Below are positions 21,546 through 31,800 of a stretch of 64,000 bases of DNA, one piece after another. Location: positions 3,102,995-3,166,994 of the forward strand of contig JAJVDF010000046.1 of the NCBI GenBank assembly GCA_022410635.1. The letters are read 5' to 3'. The notes below the pieces were generated by a model. The model was not told where the DNA came from, ran no database searches, and was given only the letters and a program-made list of their open reading frames with translations. The DNA is from Tretioscincus oriximinensis. Taxonomy: Eukaryota > Chordata > Lepidosauria > Squamata > Gymnophthalmidae. The stretch's first letter is position 1. Each line of letters begins with the position of its first letter. A program made the position numbers and the translations under genes.

Positions 21546-22087
21546 AATTTGTAATCTGCATTTCAATTAGATAAATGAATACCTGGTGGGGAAGACAGAA
21601 TAAGATGTAAGCCTTCGGGCAAAAATTAATCCTGTAAGCTGCTGCTTCCTAGCCCTTGAGGGCATTGAGGCCTGGCCTGAATCTCATGCAACCTTTGGAC
21701 CATGGCATGAGCTTGTCTAAACCAGCAACAAATGTTACTGATCCAGTGCACACCTTTCTGCAATTGAACTCATCAGGCCTGAATATTCTAGATCTATAAT
21801 TTCTGATCATGAACTTTGTTCTCTTCATATTCCTCACAGATTTCCAAATTCTCAATGGGGTAGCAAAAAAGAAGCAAAAAGCCCTGTTCAGGTTAGGTAA
21901 ACAAAACCCAAGGAATAGCAGCATTCATTTCTGTGGACCATGCAATGTTGTCATTGGAAGTTCTGGGGAATCTTATCCCTTCTCAGCAGCAAGAAATAGA
22001 ATTCACAAAAGAAAGTTGATGGTAAAATTTCCCTTCACATATCTGTCCTATACCAAATCTGTCCTATACCGAATGGATATTAAGATA
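21546..22087. other. Unassigned sequence
   Basis: No gene or repeat recognised. Confidence 0.35.
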
Positions 22088-22295
22088 GTTGTCTGGATGT
22101 AGCCTCCGGGATGGAGCAACAGGCAGGACTTTTGAAATACCATTTGCAGGGAGTCACGAACAGGAGCAGCATATTTTGCTTTCCTCTGTTTGGACTGCCC
22201 AGGTGCATCTGGTGGGCCTCTGTGTGACACAGAATGCTGGACTCGATGGGCTGTGGCCTGATCCAGTATGGCTCTTCTTATTTTCTTATGTTCTT
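22088..22295 (+). mobile_element. CR1 LINE 3' UTR
   Basis: Begins tgtctggatgtagcctccgg and runs through catttgcagggagtcacgaa, caggtgcatctggtgggcc and ggctgtggcctgatccagta to the cttcttattttcttatg end. 5' truncated to 3' UTR only. Confidence 0.88.
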
Positions 22296-22494
22296 CTTTT
22301 CCCTTACTGTTCCAACACGTATTTTAAATCAAAAACTTTTTTTTCATGGTTTAATTCAGTTTTTCAAGACTGAAAGTAGAATAAAAGTAATGTCAGACCA
22401 GGTGCCCCCTGGGACCTAAGTCCTTCCCTCACTGAGCCTTACTCTGTCAGAAGTCAAAGCCTCCCATAGTCTATACTACACTAGCAGCCCCTGG

Positions 22495-22710
22495 TGCCAA
22501 TCTGGCGTAGTGGCTCAAGTTTCAAACTCTTATCTGGAAGCCTTCTGGTTCAGTTCTACACTCATTCACAAAAGCCAGATGGGTGACCTTGGTTAATCAC
22601 AATTCTTCAGAACTTTCTTAAACCCACTTACTTCACAAGGTGAAGAGAAGAACAGAAGGTTACATAAGCCACTTTGATTCCCCTCAGAATCAGAGCCCAG
22701 TATAAGGCTC
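22495..22710 (+). mobile_element. Sauria-type SINE
   Basis: tRNA-like head with a ggcgtagtggctcaag A box and ggttcagttct B box, followed by the conserved body (agccagatgggtgaccttgg, ctcaca-type block) and a truncated gccactttgattcccc end. This SINE type is specific to squamates, which supports the taxonomic call. Confidence 0.82.
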
Positions 22711-23525
22711 ATGCAGAAAAGGGTATTCTTACAGAGGAAAATTCTTACAGTTCCTCCCTTTAAGCAATTTTTTGAATATTTTGTTTCACATAGTTGCTAA
22801 CATCCACATTATTCCAGTTCAATTCTCTCTACAAAATACCTTTAAAACTATTTTTCTCTGTAGTTCATGTACATAGTAATTCTCATTATATTTAATCTTT
22901 ATTTTATACATTTTCTTTTTATAAACTGCTTCAAATAACCAATGTTCTTCAATTCTGCCCCAGATGGCCTTTAAAACGGTTAATAAGGGAAATGCAAAAC
23001 AAACCAAAAATCTGTGTTCATTATAGACATTTTAAGCTTTGCTTTTACATTCACTCAGGTTCAAATGAGTTACAGTTCATCCTTATAAATAAAATTAATT
23101 AGGATTGTTCATTGCCAACTGCCAGAGTTTGACAGTTCACAGTTAATTACTTCAGGTAAGATTGCATTACTTTTAAATTCTTTCATGTCTTTGCTTTTAA
23201 ATCATATAAATCCACAAATACTTGGTTTGACCAACTGCTTTTCTCTTTTGAGATCTCCATTGCTATTTCACTGATCTATAATTTTATCACTCCAGGAGTT
23301 TCAAAAGAAAAAAAAGTGACAAAATTACTGACAAGAAGAAAAACAGAAAAAGTAGAAAACATTTTTTTGAAAAAGTGTAGACAAGAAAGTCACCTGTCCT
23401 CAGGCATGCTATCTTCCTAATGCCAAGCCAATTCACTCCAAATCACTCTGAACAATTTCTAATAGAAAAAAAAATGATCTTGTTACAAAACAAAGTAATT
23501 TGGTTGTTCCATAAAGGGTGCTGTT
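22711..23525. other. Unassigned AT-rich sequence
   Basis: No gene or repeat recognised. Confidence 0.35.
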
Positions 23526-23547
23526 CTGACATATTTTAATCTATTTT

Positions 23548-23565
23548 CAGTCCTTAAGAACTGGA
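23548..23565. repeat. Palindromic cagtccttaagaactg motif
   Basis: Near-perfect palindrome flanked by tttaatctatttt and gactaaacc. Related words occur near 4263, 12018, 12985, 22345 and 57030, so it may be the core of a small decayed foldback repeat. Confidence 0.4.
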
Positions 23566-23699
23566 CTAAACCAAGGGGGAAGGGGGAAGGGAATCAGGAT
23601 CAAAGATGGATTAAAAGCAGATGAATTAAAACTCTTGAAGATACACATTTATAACCTGGCCTTTGGTTGAAAAAAAAAAGAATTATCTTCCCTACTTTT

Positions 23700-23790
23700 G
23701 GACAGGGTGGTTTAATGTTAAATTCTGTTTTTTATTGTTAACTGCCCTTAAATCTTTGGAAATAGGCAGTATAGAAATGTAAATAACTAA
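23700..23790 (+). mobile_element. LINE/SINE 3'-tail fragment
   Basis: ttgttaactgcccttaaatc, ggcagtatagaaatg and taaataa form the usual tail shared by L2-type LINEs and squamate SINEs. No upstream body is recognised. Confidence 0.5.
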
Positions 23791-24352
23791 GTGTAGAAAA
23801 GAGCAACAAGAATGGTCAGGGATCTGGATCACCTCCTTTATGAACGTCTGGGCCTCTTCAGCCTCGAAAGACAACATTTGAGAGGTGATCTGATTGAAGT
23901 GTACAAAATCATGCATGGGATAGACAGGGTGAATAGAGAAAAATGTTTTCTCTATCACACAACACAAGGACCAGAGGGCACTCCTTAAAACTGTTGGGTA
24001 GAAAAGGGACAACAGACAAAGGAAAGTATTTTTTCACCCAGCGGATCATCGGCCTGTGAAATTTACTTCCTGAAGAGGTGATAGAAGCTAACAGCTTGGA
24101 TAGCTTCAAGACAGGACTAGACAGGTTTGTGGACACCAAGGGTATAAATGGGTACTAGTCTGGATGCTGCCTCCAGGATGGAATAACAGGGAGTACTGCT
24201 GAAATGCCATTTGCAGGGAGTCATGAACAGGTGCATAGTTTGCTTTCCTCTGTTCAGACTGCCCAGGTGCATCTGGTGGGTTTCTATATGGGACAGAATG
24301 CTGGACTAGATGGGCTCTGGCCCAATCCAGTATGGCTCTTCTTATGTTCTTA
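23791..24352 (+). mobile_element. CR1 LINE, ORF2 C-terminus plus 3' UTR
   Basis: The + strand encodes the conserved CR1 C-terminus (VQK-ATRMV, LFSLE, RGDLIEVYKIMHGIDRVN), with frameshifts after it, then the segment for the last ORF2 helices (FTQRIIGL, KFTS-RGDRS). The 3' UTR follows from about 24155 and ends ggctcttcttatgttctta. This is the most complete CR1 3' end of the local subfamily. The endonuclease and most of the reverse transcriptase are missing. The - strand frames at 23692-24139 are shadows. Confidence 0.9.
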
Positions 24353-24719
24353 AGCAGCCAAATGGCTTCCTTCAAAGTTCTAGACATGGCTACTGAGAAA
24401 GACAACACTTATAAGAATTGGACAAGAATCTAGAACAAAAACTGAACATACTTTTAAAATACTAGTAAGTGAGGTTGCTTGCATCACCTTAGAGACGAAC
24501 AAGAAAAAGGACATCATACTTCCAGCTGAAAGCTCATGCTACTAACCTTTTTCTTATTAGTCCTTGATGTGCAATGACCACCTCGATTGCTGTGAGACAA
24601 GAAGTAACTTCAATAGGAAAGCAAAATGGAGATCACATCCAGCAGATAAAAGAGAAAGATTTGCTCATAGTGGAGAAGGGTGACAAGAAGAAACAAGCTA
24701 TTGAAATATTATAAATTCC

Positions 24720-24990
24720 AGTTCGGTGTAGTGGTTAGAGTGTTGGACTCTTATCTGGAAGTCTCCCGGTTCAATACCCCATTCTTTCATGAAAGCCAGA
24801 TGGGTGACCTTGGGCCAGTCATGGTACTTTAGAACTCTCTCAGTCCCACCTACTTCAGAGGGTGTCGATTGTCAAGAAAGCAACAAAAGCTATATGTGCC
24901 ACCCATTGGTTGGCCACCCTGAGATCTTTGGGTATAGGACGGGATATAAGTACGAATAATTAAATAAAATAAAAGAAAGAAAGAAAGAAA
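24720..24990 (+). mobile_element. Sauria-type SINE with retroposon tail
   Basis: Head cggtgtagtggttagagtg (A box) and cggttcaatacccc (B box), body agccagatgggtgaccttgg and ccagtcatgg, tail tgggtataggacgggatata followed by taaataaaataaaag and (AAAG)n. Nearly full length. Confidence 0.88.
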
Positions 24991-26109
24991 ATATATTTAC
25001 TTATATATAAATTATATATATTGAGATTGAGATATCCTGCTTCACTTCCATAGGCTGCACTTGAATTATGTGACTGAGGTTGCTTGAAAACATAATTTTT
25101 AAAAAATTATACATTAATATTTAAAGATACCGTAAATGGAGATGAACCAGATGTTTACTTTCTATGTAGAGAAAATGAATTTGTGCACAAAATATGATTA
25201 TTGAAATACATTTTGGAAAAATTTACATATAAAAAGCAACAGGAGTTTCAAATGTTCAAACAAGAGTCAATAACTGGTTAAGAAAGTAGAGAAAGTAGCC
25301 TTTATTATAATATCCCAGTAAACATAACAGAACAAAATGGTAACAATAGTCTATATTAAGTAAAATTCTGTTATAAATGAATGAAATAACTTGATCTCTT
25401 CTGAGCACAGTTTAAATCTGTTGTCCCTATAACTAAATGTGTGTTATTTGTAATAGATGCACTCCTATTGAGTGCACACATGTAGCATTAGGATATGACT
25501 TTATTAAGTATGATACCTAGATACTGTCCATTTTTGATATAGTGTAAGTTTATAGGTATTATATATATATATATATTTAGTCTTGAAAAAAGAAAAGTAA
25601 TCTGCTATAGGTATTTAAAAGATTGACCTTTATCATAAATTATTTTAAAATTAAGGTAAAAAGTTATTTTTAGGGCAAGGGAATTTAGTATAAAATTTAA
25701 GCTAGTTAATCAAGAAAATGGAATTATAAATTGACAGCTAGAAATGAAATATATTAAAATGTCTTCTTTATATTGGATTTATTGATTAATTGCATTTGTA
25801 GCACACCCATCATTAAATTGTGTCAGGTTAAGTTATAATATGGAAAGCAGATAACAACTAGAAAAATCTTCATTCTATAAAATGTAACCCTGGGCCAAGG
25901 TATGGAATGATGGGAGTTCTGTTCAGCATATTCTAACAATCTAAGTTTGAAAATTATTGCTATGGGGGACTTTAAAACATAAATCATGCAGTTAAATCTA
26001 TAATATTCTATGAATACTTTGTCTTTCATTTTAGAAAAAAAAGGAGATGGGAGTGTCCATTTGCCTTTGGAGTCATATTTTAAATGTTTTAATACTTTAT
26101 ATTTTATAT
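24991..26109. other. Unassigned AT-rich sequence
   Basis: Very AT-rich. (TA)n runs at about 24995-25022 and 25559-25576. A tgatgggagttctgttcag block at 25908 may be an old hAT piece. Confidence 0.4.
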
Positions 26110-26190
26110 TTTTATTGCTGTGACTCACCTTGGAACCTTTTGGTAAAGGACAGGATATAAATTCCTAAATAAATGAAATAAAATAAACAG
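26110..26190 (+). mobile_element. LINE/SINE 3'-tail fragment
   Basis: tgctgtgactcaccttgg, ggtaaaggacaggatataaa and taaataaatgaaataaaat form a retroposon tail in + orientation. Confidence 0.5.
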
Positions 26191-26518
26191 CTGCTCTCCC
26201 ATCTCTATTAATTCTCATAACCAGTCTGTCTCTTGTGCTCTGAGATCAATTCAAAACCATCTATCTGGATTTTGTCATTTCACTTCTCTTGTTGGTAGCT
26301 TCTGAGGATGTTCCCAAATATCCTCAGAAGAAAGGAAAACAGTTATCAAAGAGCAACACAGCAACCACCAAAACCTGACAACAATCAAAGCAGCAAAAAC
26401 AAACAAATTTAAAACAATGGCTGCAGGCACATGCGGTTTTCCTACCGCAATGTTAGCAGCATCATGATTGCTCTGCCCCATGTGATAATAAAGTTTTTGC
26501 AAAGAACCAAGAATTTTC

Positions 26519-26838
26519 CACAATGCACCTGGAAAAAAGGTCCTTTGCCCCTTTGCTGATGGCCATGCCTGCAGCCGTGGAAGCGAGAAGCTTTCCTTAT
26601 GTATGATCCTTAACAGGCCAGGATACCACAAGAAGATGCTAGTACAAAATGCAGAATCACATACTGAGTATGCTCAGTATTTACTTCCTGGTTAATTGTC
26701 TTTGTCTGTTCCATGTGGATTTAAAGGTTTACTAATGGTTTGTTTGCGAAAGGATGAGCATAAGTATGCATGGACTCGCAACTGGGTTATTTTGGAACTT
26801 AACACCATTGCTGTTTTAACATGTAGTATGGAAGGGGG
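26519..26838 (+). repeat. Unclassified interspersed repeat C, copy 1
   Basis: Shares at least six ordered blocks with 39445-39804: cccctttgctgatg, gatccttaaca, tactgagtatgctcagtatt, ttcctggtta, tgtctgttccatgtggattt and cacttaacat-type words. A third copy lies inverted at 53010-53240. No coding capacity. Confidence 0.65.
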
Positions 26839-26890
26839 CAAAGAAATAAGAAACAAAGGGAAAGGGCATATCAAAGGTGAGAAGTAGGGT

Positions 26891-27704
26891 GGGAGAGATT
26901 CACTGCCTAAGAAAGTCTACATTGTGTCAGCCTAAGTAATAATATGGAAAGTAGATAACAGGCAGCTGAAGGACTCTCCATTATACTTGATCTCTTATCT
27001 CTTGTACGCCATTAAATTATTGACATTCTCTACTCAGCTGAATTATATGGTGATTAAAATTTACAGGCCTTTTATGCACGAATGACCATGTTTTTGAAGC
27101 AGTTTGGAAGAGCTCTTTCTGTCTTCCGAAGAATTTATGTCACACTCAGCAGTTTGTTTGAATCTGAGTGATAAAAACATTGGGATGGGAAGGGGTAGGC
27201 AGCTTCGCTTATTGTTGGCTGGCAGGGTCGGGGGGGAAGAAGAAGCTTTTTTTCCAGCATGCAAACATTAGCTATCCACGCTTCTAATTTATAGGATGTG
27301 TTGGATGAGCTGTGTAGAAGCAGATAAGTCCTCGGGAAAACAAATATCAGCATCAGGGGTTGCTGGATTTTTCATGGCATCAAGAGAGCTTAAAAGTGAT
27401 TCATATGCCCACTCCTTCATGTTTTATGTGGAACGGAATAAAATATTCATTCTACATAAAACCCTGCCCTTGTAAAGTTCCAAATGCTTTAAATGATTGA
27501 AGTGCCGGTCTGCAATAGAAAGAGGTCTGACTCTACTAACATGCTTTAACGACTGACTCAAAAGAATGTAAAACTTTACCCAGAGTCAAAGGTTCTTGGT
27601 TTTAATTCAGGATAACTGCTCATCTACAAGGCACACTCAAAATTGATCAGAAGCTGTTCCAGCTACTCCTTATTCCTAACAGGTATGCCTATGCATAAGA
27701 ATAT
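26891..27704. other. Unassigned sequence, possible old unique stretch
   Basis: No gene. 27060-27230 is repeat-free and of balanced composition, and could be conserved non-coding sequence. Confidence 0.3.
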
Positions 27705-27925
27705 CAGAAGAACAAAAGATTATCGTAAGAATTAAAAAAACATTAAACCACGAATGGAGCCCCACTGTATCAGATCATGGCCCCTCTAGTCCATCATCCT
27801 GACTTCATGCAGAGGTCCATCACAAGCAAAAAGCAAAGGCAAAGCTTCACTTGCTCTTGTCTCCCAGCAACAGAGACATCCTACCCGTCTTTATATGTAA
27901 GCAGGGTGCTTCAAATCCTTGAGTA
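27705..27925 (-). mobile_element. Decayed CR1 3'-UTR fragment
   Basis: aatatcagaagaac, cccactgtatcagatcatgg, ctctagtccatcatcc and ttgctcttgtctccc follow the order of the CR1 3' UTR in reverse, with many changes. Confidence 0.6.
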
Positions 27926-28052
27926 CTGAATCTGTTCTTAGTTCTTCATAGTCTTCCTAGACATTCTAGAGCAACACCGTAAACTTCAGTTTTAGAAAAT
28001 TGGGGGCAGAACACGGAGCCTTTTCCTAGGTTATACCTCGGAATAGAAGCCT

Positions 28053-28128
28053 GCCATCCACATGCTAGTGTAGGCTATGGCAGGCCCTGAATGGGCCCTG
28101 CCATAAGCTATAATGGCATGTGGATGGC
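28053..28128. repeat. Perfect-ended hairpin
   Basis: Arms 28053-28084 and 28097-28128 (gccatccacatgc facing gcatgtggatggc) flank a 12-nt loop, with some mismatches inside. It may be part of a foldback element; no termini or TSD were found. Confidence 0.6.
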
Positions 28129-28239
28129 CAAGCTCTGTCCCAAGATGTTACTCAGAATAAGACTCCATATGGACAAGGACTTTGACTGGGGAATGGTACA
28201 AACAATTAGCCAAAACAAAGCCTTCCGTGTTGCTAATCT

Positions 28240-28480
28240 CTTTATCGTTTCCCAATCATCCCTAAATCATGCTTAAACTTACTGTAAGACTACCTTCTAT
28301 GGATTGCATTTAAGTAGTCCACAATCATTCCTGCAACCTGCAAACATCCCTACATAAAGTATAAAGGCTGTATTCCAGCTTTTCTACATGCCTGACACAG
28401 TCTTCCTTACTACACTTAAGCAGAAAATGTCATGTGACATAATTTTACCCAACCATAGTAAGGGGAAAGACCAGAGAAAG
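28240..28480 (+). repeat. Unclassified interspersed repeat B
   Basis: ccctaaatcatgcttaaact, ccacaatcattcctgcaacc and aaggctgtattccag occur in the same order at 55610-55760 and inverted at 35540-35885 and 62735-62840. Confidence 0.6.
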
Positions 28481-29221
28481 AGTAGTACACAACCTTTGCA
28501 TTTCCTCACACCACTGCTTTGAGCATTTGAAATTCAGTACAAAAATGTTCATAGTTTATCAGTTCAAATTGAACCAGAAAAAAGAGTTCATGCACATCTT
28601 TAATGTGCTTGAACATTTGAGTTTCAAGCTTGCTCAATTTTGAATGAGCCAAATTTCAGTATTCTTAGAGTTGTTTATACTGTTCAGGAATACCTGTAAT
28701 AACATCTATGAGAAGACAGGTCACATCTGAAATTTCTTGGAAAAATAGAAAAAAAAGATTCAGAATAGACTAGAATATAACCTATTCCTAATATCTCCTA
28801 AGTGTGAGAGAATTACCATGAAATTAATGCAAATACTGTAACCATAGTCTACACTAGCATGCATAACACAAGACCCTGTTCCAAGAAATAATCCTGAATA
28901 AGACTCAGTACAAATTTACCCTGCTATTGTGTAATAGGTGCAATCATCTTCTAAGAATCTCTTCTTTTTTCCAGGTACCTCAAATTCGTTCACCTTTGAT
29001 TGGATACAATCATTTGTCAAATTCAGCAGAGCTTCAGTTCACTGCTGGCCAAAGCAAATGGTTTCACATCTCAGAAGGATAAGTAGGATCAGAATTCTGA
29101 CACATCAGAAGACTTTAGGAATATCAGTAGTTTCAACCTCCTCCTCCTGAAAAAAAGCAGGAAGATTTTAATCTTCAACAGCAACTCCAATAATATGGGT
29201 TTGTGGGTCGTGTGTATGAAA
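28481..29221. other. Unassigned sequence
   Basis: No gene. 28530-28660 is rich in ttcaaatt/gaacc words like 14890-15055. Confidence 0.35.
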
Positions 29222-29397
29222 ATCATAAGAACATAGGAACATAAGAACATAAGAAGAGTCATACTGGATCGGGCCAGAGCCCATCTAGTCCAGCATTCTG
29301 TCTCACACAGAGGCCCACCAGATGCACCTGGGCAGTTTGAACAGAAGAAAGCAAAATATGCACCTGTTCATGACTCCCTGCAAATGGTATTTCAGGA
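29222..29397 (-). mobile_element. CR1 3' UTR, proximal half of a split copy
   Basis: Starts with repeated ataagaacata units and runs through gatgcacctgggcag to atttcagga at 29389-29397, where it is cut. It resumes at 31686 with the same atttcagga. The two halves join to the usual CR1 order. Confidence 0.88.
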
Positions 29398-29541
29398 ATC
29401 CTTAATCCCTGTGGTCGATCATTACTTCTACAAGTTGTTGTTGCAAGGTATTTTTACGAGAAATCCTCATACGTCCAGAAAACTGTATGCCTTGTAATTT
29501 TATACAATTGATCTTTTAAATACTGATGATAATTTTTCCGT

Positions 29542-29582
29542 GTGCTACTGAAGAAGGCCACTGGTCAAAACGCGTCTGGCGT
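29542..29582 (+). ncRNA. Degenerate hammerhead-ribozyme-like motif
   Basis: Core CTGAAGA at 29548-29554, a 4-bp stem II (29556-29559 with 29563-29566, one G-U) and cleavage-type GTC at 29574-29576. Stem I pairs 29542-29547 with 29577-29582 with wobbles. The GAAA core strand reads AAAA, so G12 is lost and activity is unlikely. Small hammerhead variants at PLE ends are established; the fold here was drawn by eye. Confidence 0.5.
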
Positions 29583-29784
29583 TCTACGTGCTTTACACCT
29601 CATGGCTCTTCATCCACACCATTCGGATTCCACTTGGACTCTCAGATTCTGTTCTCTTCCACTTTCCATTACTTTTATGGACTTTTTATGGGCTTTTTAG
29701 ATTTATTGTAGTAGGTTGTATTTTACTTTGCACTTGGTTTGTGGCCTTTTGTCTTAATAGGTTGAGTGCCACTGTTTGTTATAG

Positions 29785-29796
29785 TATATTATTTAC
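29785..29796. repeat. Left 12-bp TSD of the inner PLE
   Basis: tatattatttac, repeated exactly at 31574-31585. Confidence 0.9.
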
Positions 29797-29837
29797 CGGC
29801 AAAGGAGCTAGCAGCACTTTGAGACTAACTTGAGAAA

Positions 29838-29881
29838 AGTGGTTGGCATAAACTTTCATAGACAGGTCTACTTCTTCAGAT
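29838..29881 (-). ncRNA. Hammerhead-like motif in the left PLE arm
   Basis: Inverted copy of the motif at 31450-31487. On the - strand it keeps CTGAAGA, a stem II with one changed pair, GAAA and the gcat/atgc stem I, but the short GCTT segment reads GTTT. Confidence 0.5.
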
Positions 29882-30189
29882 GCTGAGGGACTAATGTCAG
29901 GGTCAGGTATTTATAGGGAAATGTGTATGGGAAAAGACAAAGCATATGCAACTGTAGGGAGGTGTTGAATTGCAGGTAAATAGCAGGAACTAATCTCCTT
30001 AAAAAAAACAGGTAAATAGCAGGAACTAATCCTCTTATGTAAAAAAGTCCCTGGGGCAACAAGGGGCAATGTCTGGTAGAGAATCAATCAAATGCTTAAC
30101 AGGTGTCATAAAAATGTATAGTTGGCCAGGAAACCATTGTCTCTGTTAAATCCTTTGCTGATGGCCTGGAACTTGTGAATGTATTCACG

Positions 30190-31147
30190 TTCTGCTGCTT
30201 CTCTTTCAAACCTTCCTTTGTAGTTTCTTTGTTCAAGAACTGCAGTCCTGAGGTCTGAGAGAGAATGTCCTGGAAGGTTAAAATGTTCAGCAACTGGTTT
30301 CTGTGTGTTTCCATTTCGAATATCTGATTTGTGTCAATTTATTCTCTGGCAAAGGGATTGTCCTGTTTACCCAATGTAGAGTGTAGAGGGGCATTGTTGG
30401 CAGAAAATGGAATACACCACATTAGAAGATGAGCATGTAAAATTCCCTCTAATGTTGTGGGTGGTGTTATCAGGTCCCGTGATGACATTGCCAGGGTGGA
30501 TGTGTGCACAGAGTTGACATCTGGGTTTGTGGCAGGGTCTAGTTCCCATTTCTCCCTCTGTGTCCTGTGTTCTTTGTGGGAGGAGTTGTTTGAGGTTGGG
30601 TGGTTGTTTGTAAACCAGCAAAGGTTTGCCACCAAGTGCTCTTGAGAGAGCTGTGTTTTTATCCAAAATAGGTTGAAGTTCATTTATTATGTGTTTGAGG
30701 GGCCCCAATTGTGAGCTGTATGTGACCACTAATGGGGTTCTGTTGTTTACTGTCCTCAATCTGTCCTGTAATAGGTTGATTCTGGGTACCATTCTGGCTC
30801 TGTTGATTTTTTTTTACTTCATGTGGTGGGTACTGTAACCTGAGGAATGCTTGCTGTAGTTCCAGGAGTTTGGTGTCNCTGTCTTCTGGATCCGAGCAGA
30901 TGCGGTTATATCTGAGAGCTTGGCTGTAGACAATAGATTTGGTTGTGTGTTCAGGATGGAAACTAGAGGCATGTAAATAGGTGTATCGATCAGTTGGTTT
31001 GCGATACAGGGTCGTGCTCAGATGTCCATTGTGCAATTTTATGGTGGTGTCTAGAAAGTGGACTTGCTCCCTAGATTGTTCCAAACTGAGGTTAATAATA
31101 GGGTGGAAGCTATTGAAATTTTGGTGGAATGTTCTTAGTGACTCCTC
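30190..31147 (-). pseudogene. PLE reverse transcriptase C-terminus and GIY-YIG endonuclease remnant
   Basis: Read from 31147 downwards. The first part has the PLE signature FLDTTI followed by LYRKPTDRYTYLHASS-HP and YSQALRYNRICS, the thumb-side region of the reverse transcriptase. A frameshift lies near 30800-30830. The next part ends C-LC (Cys cluster), NVVYSI-C--CPSTLYIG, the linker and YIG half of the GIY-YIG domain. A stop follows YIG directly, after which TGQSLCQRIN and PVAEHFN-like words continue to about 30190. One ambiguous base is at 30878. Function when intact: target cleavage and reverse transcription of the element RNA. Confidence 0.85.
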
Positions 31148-31449
31148 CCCGTGAGTCCATTCACAAGTTCCAGGCCATCAGCAAAGGACTTAACAGAGAC
31201 AATGGTTTCCTGGCCAACTATACATTTTTATGACACCTGTTAAGTATTTGATTGATTCTCTACCAGACATTGCCCCTTGTTGCCCCAGGGTTACATAAGA
31301 GGATTAGTTCCTGCTATTTACCTGTTTTTTTTAAGGAGATTGGTTCCTGCTATTTACCTGCAATTCAACACCTCCCTACAGTTGCATATGCTTTGTCTTC
31401 TCCCATACACATTTCCCTATAAATACCTGACCCTGACATTAGTCCCTCA

Positions 31450-31487
31450 GCATCTGAAGAAGTAGACCTGTCTACGAAAGCTTATGC
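31450..31487 (+). ncRNA. Small hammerhead-ribozyme-like motif in the right PLE arm
   Basis: Stem I gcat (31450-31453) with atgc (31484-31487); core CTGAAGA (31454-31460); stem II gtagac (31462-31467) with gtctac (31470-31475); core GAAA (31476-31479); then GCTT (31480-31483), giving a one-pair stem III. An extra A (31461) follows the CTGAAGA core, as in other PLE ends I recall. Small variants of this kind linked to PLEs are reported to cleave as dimers; activity here is inference. Confidence 0.6.
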
Positions 31488-31585
31488 CAACCACTTTTCT
31501 TAAGTTAGTCTCAAAGTGCTGCTAGCTCCTTTGCTGAACTTTCTGCTAGACTAACACGGCTATTTCTCTGAAATATATTATTTAC

Positions 31586-31685
31586 ATAATTGATTCTGCT
31601 GTTGGTGTTTTTTTTTTAGTTTGTTAGCTTGGAGACTGTTGGGATTGTGTTCTTCTATTTCTCCTTGTTGGGATTTGGTTGTTTG
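31586..31685 (+). mobile_element. Penelope-like terminal sequence inserted in CR1, right part
   Basis: Continuation of 29398-29796 beyond the inner PLE. Contains a T9 run. Ends at the atttcagga repeat at 31686. Confidence 0.65.
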
Positions 31686-31800
31686 ATTTCAGGAGTACTG
31701 CCTGTTGCTCCATCCTGGAGGCAACATCCAGACATCCTTTCAAGTACCCATTTATCTCCTCGGTGTCCTTAAACCTGTCTAGTCCTTTATAATCCTATGC
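31686..31800 (-). mobile_element. CR1 3' UTR, distal half of the split copy
   Basis: aggagtactgcctgttgctc, ccatcctggaggcaacatcc and ccttaaacctgtctagtcct continue the CR1 cut at 29397. Confidence 0.85.

Larger units (their letters stand above)
29398..29796 (+). mobile_element. Penelope-like terminal sequence inserted in CR1, left part
   Basis: With 31586-31685 this forms one short insert of about 490 bp, flanked by the 9-bp repeat atttcagga (29389-29397 and 31686-31694). It carries ctgaagaaggccactgg and acgcgtc at 29548-29576, the ribozyme-like terminal motif common to vertebrate PLEs. No coding region is present. It was itself split by a second PLE. Confidence 0.7.
29797..31573 (-). mobile_element. 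Penelope-like element with inverted terminal repeats
   Basis: A 1.78-kb insert with a perfect 12-bp TSD. Its ends, about 29797-30188 and 31148-31560, are inverted copies of each other (arms of about 400 bp), the inverted pseudo-LTR arrangement known in PLEs. Between them, the - strand encodes the C-terminal reverse transcriptase region and a GIY-YIG endonuclease remnant. The N-terminal reverse transcriptase motifs are missing and the frame is broken, so it cannot be active alone. Each arm carries a hammerhead-like motif. Confidence 0.88.

Noticed and set aside
23692..24139. Two - strand frames of 106 and 76 codons
   Set aside because: They are antisense to CR1 ORF2.
29226..29270. Short direct repeats ataagaacata as a possible CRISPR-like or satellite array
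   Set aside because: These are the known tandem octamer-like units at CR1 3' ends and occur at other CR1 copies.
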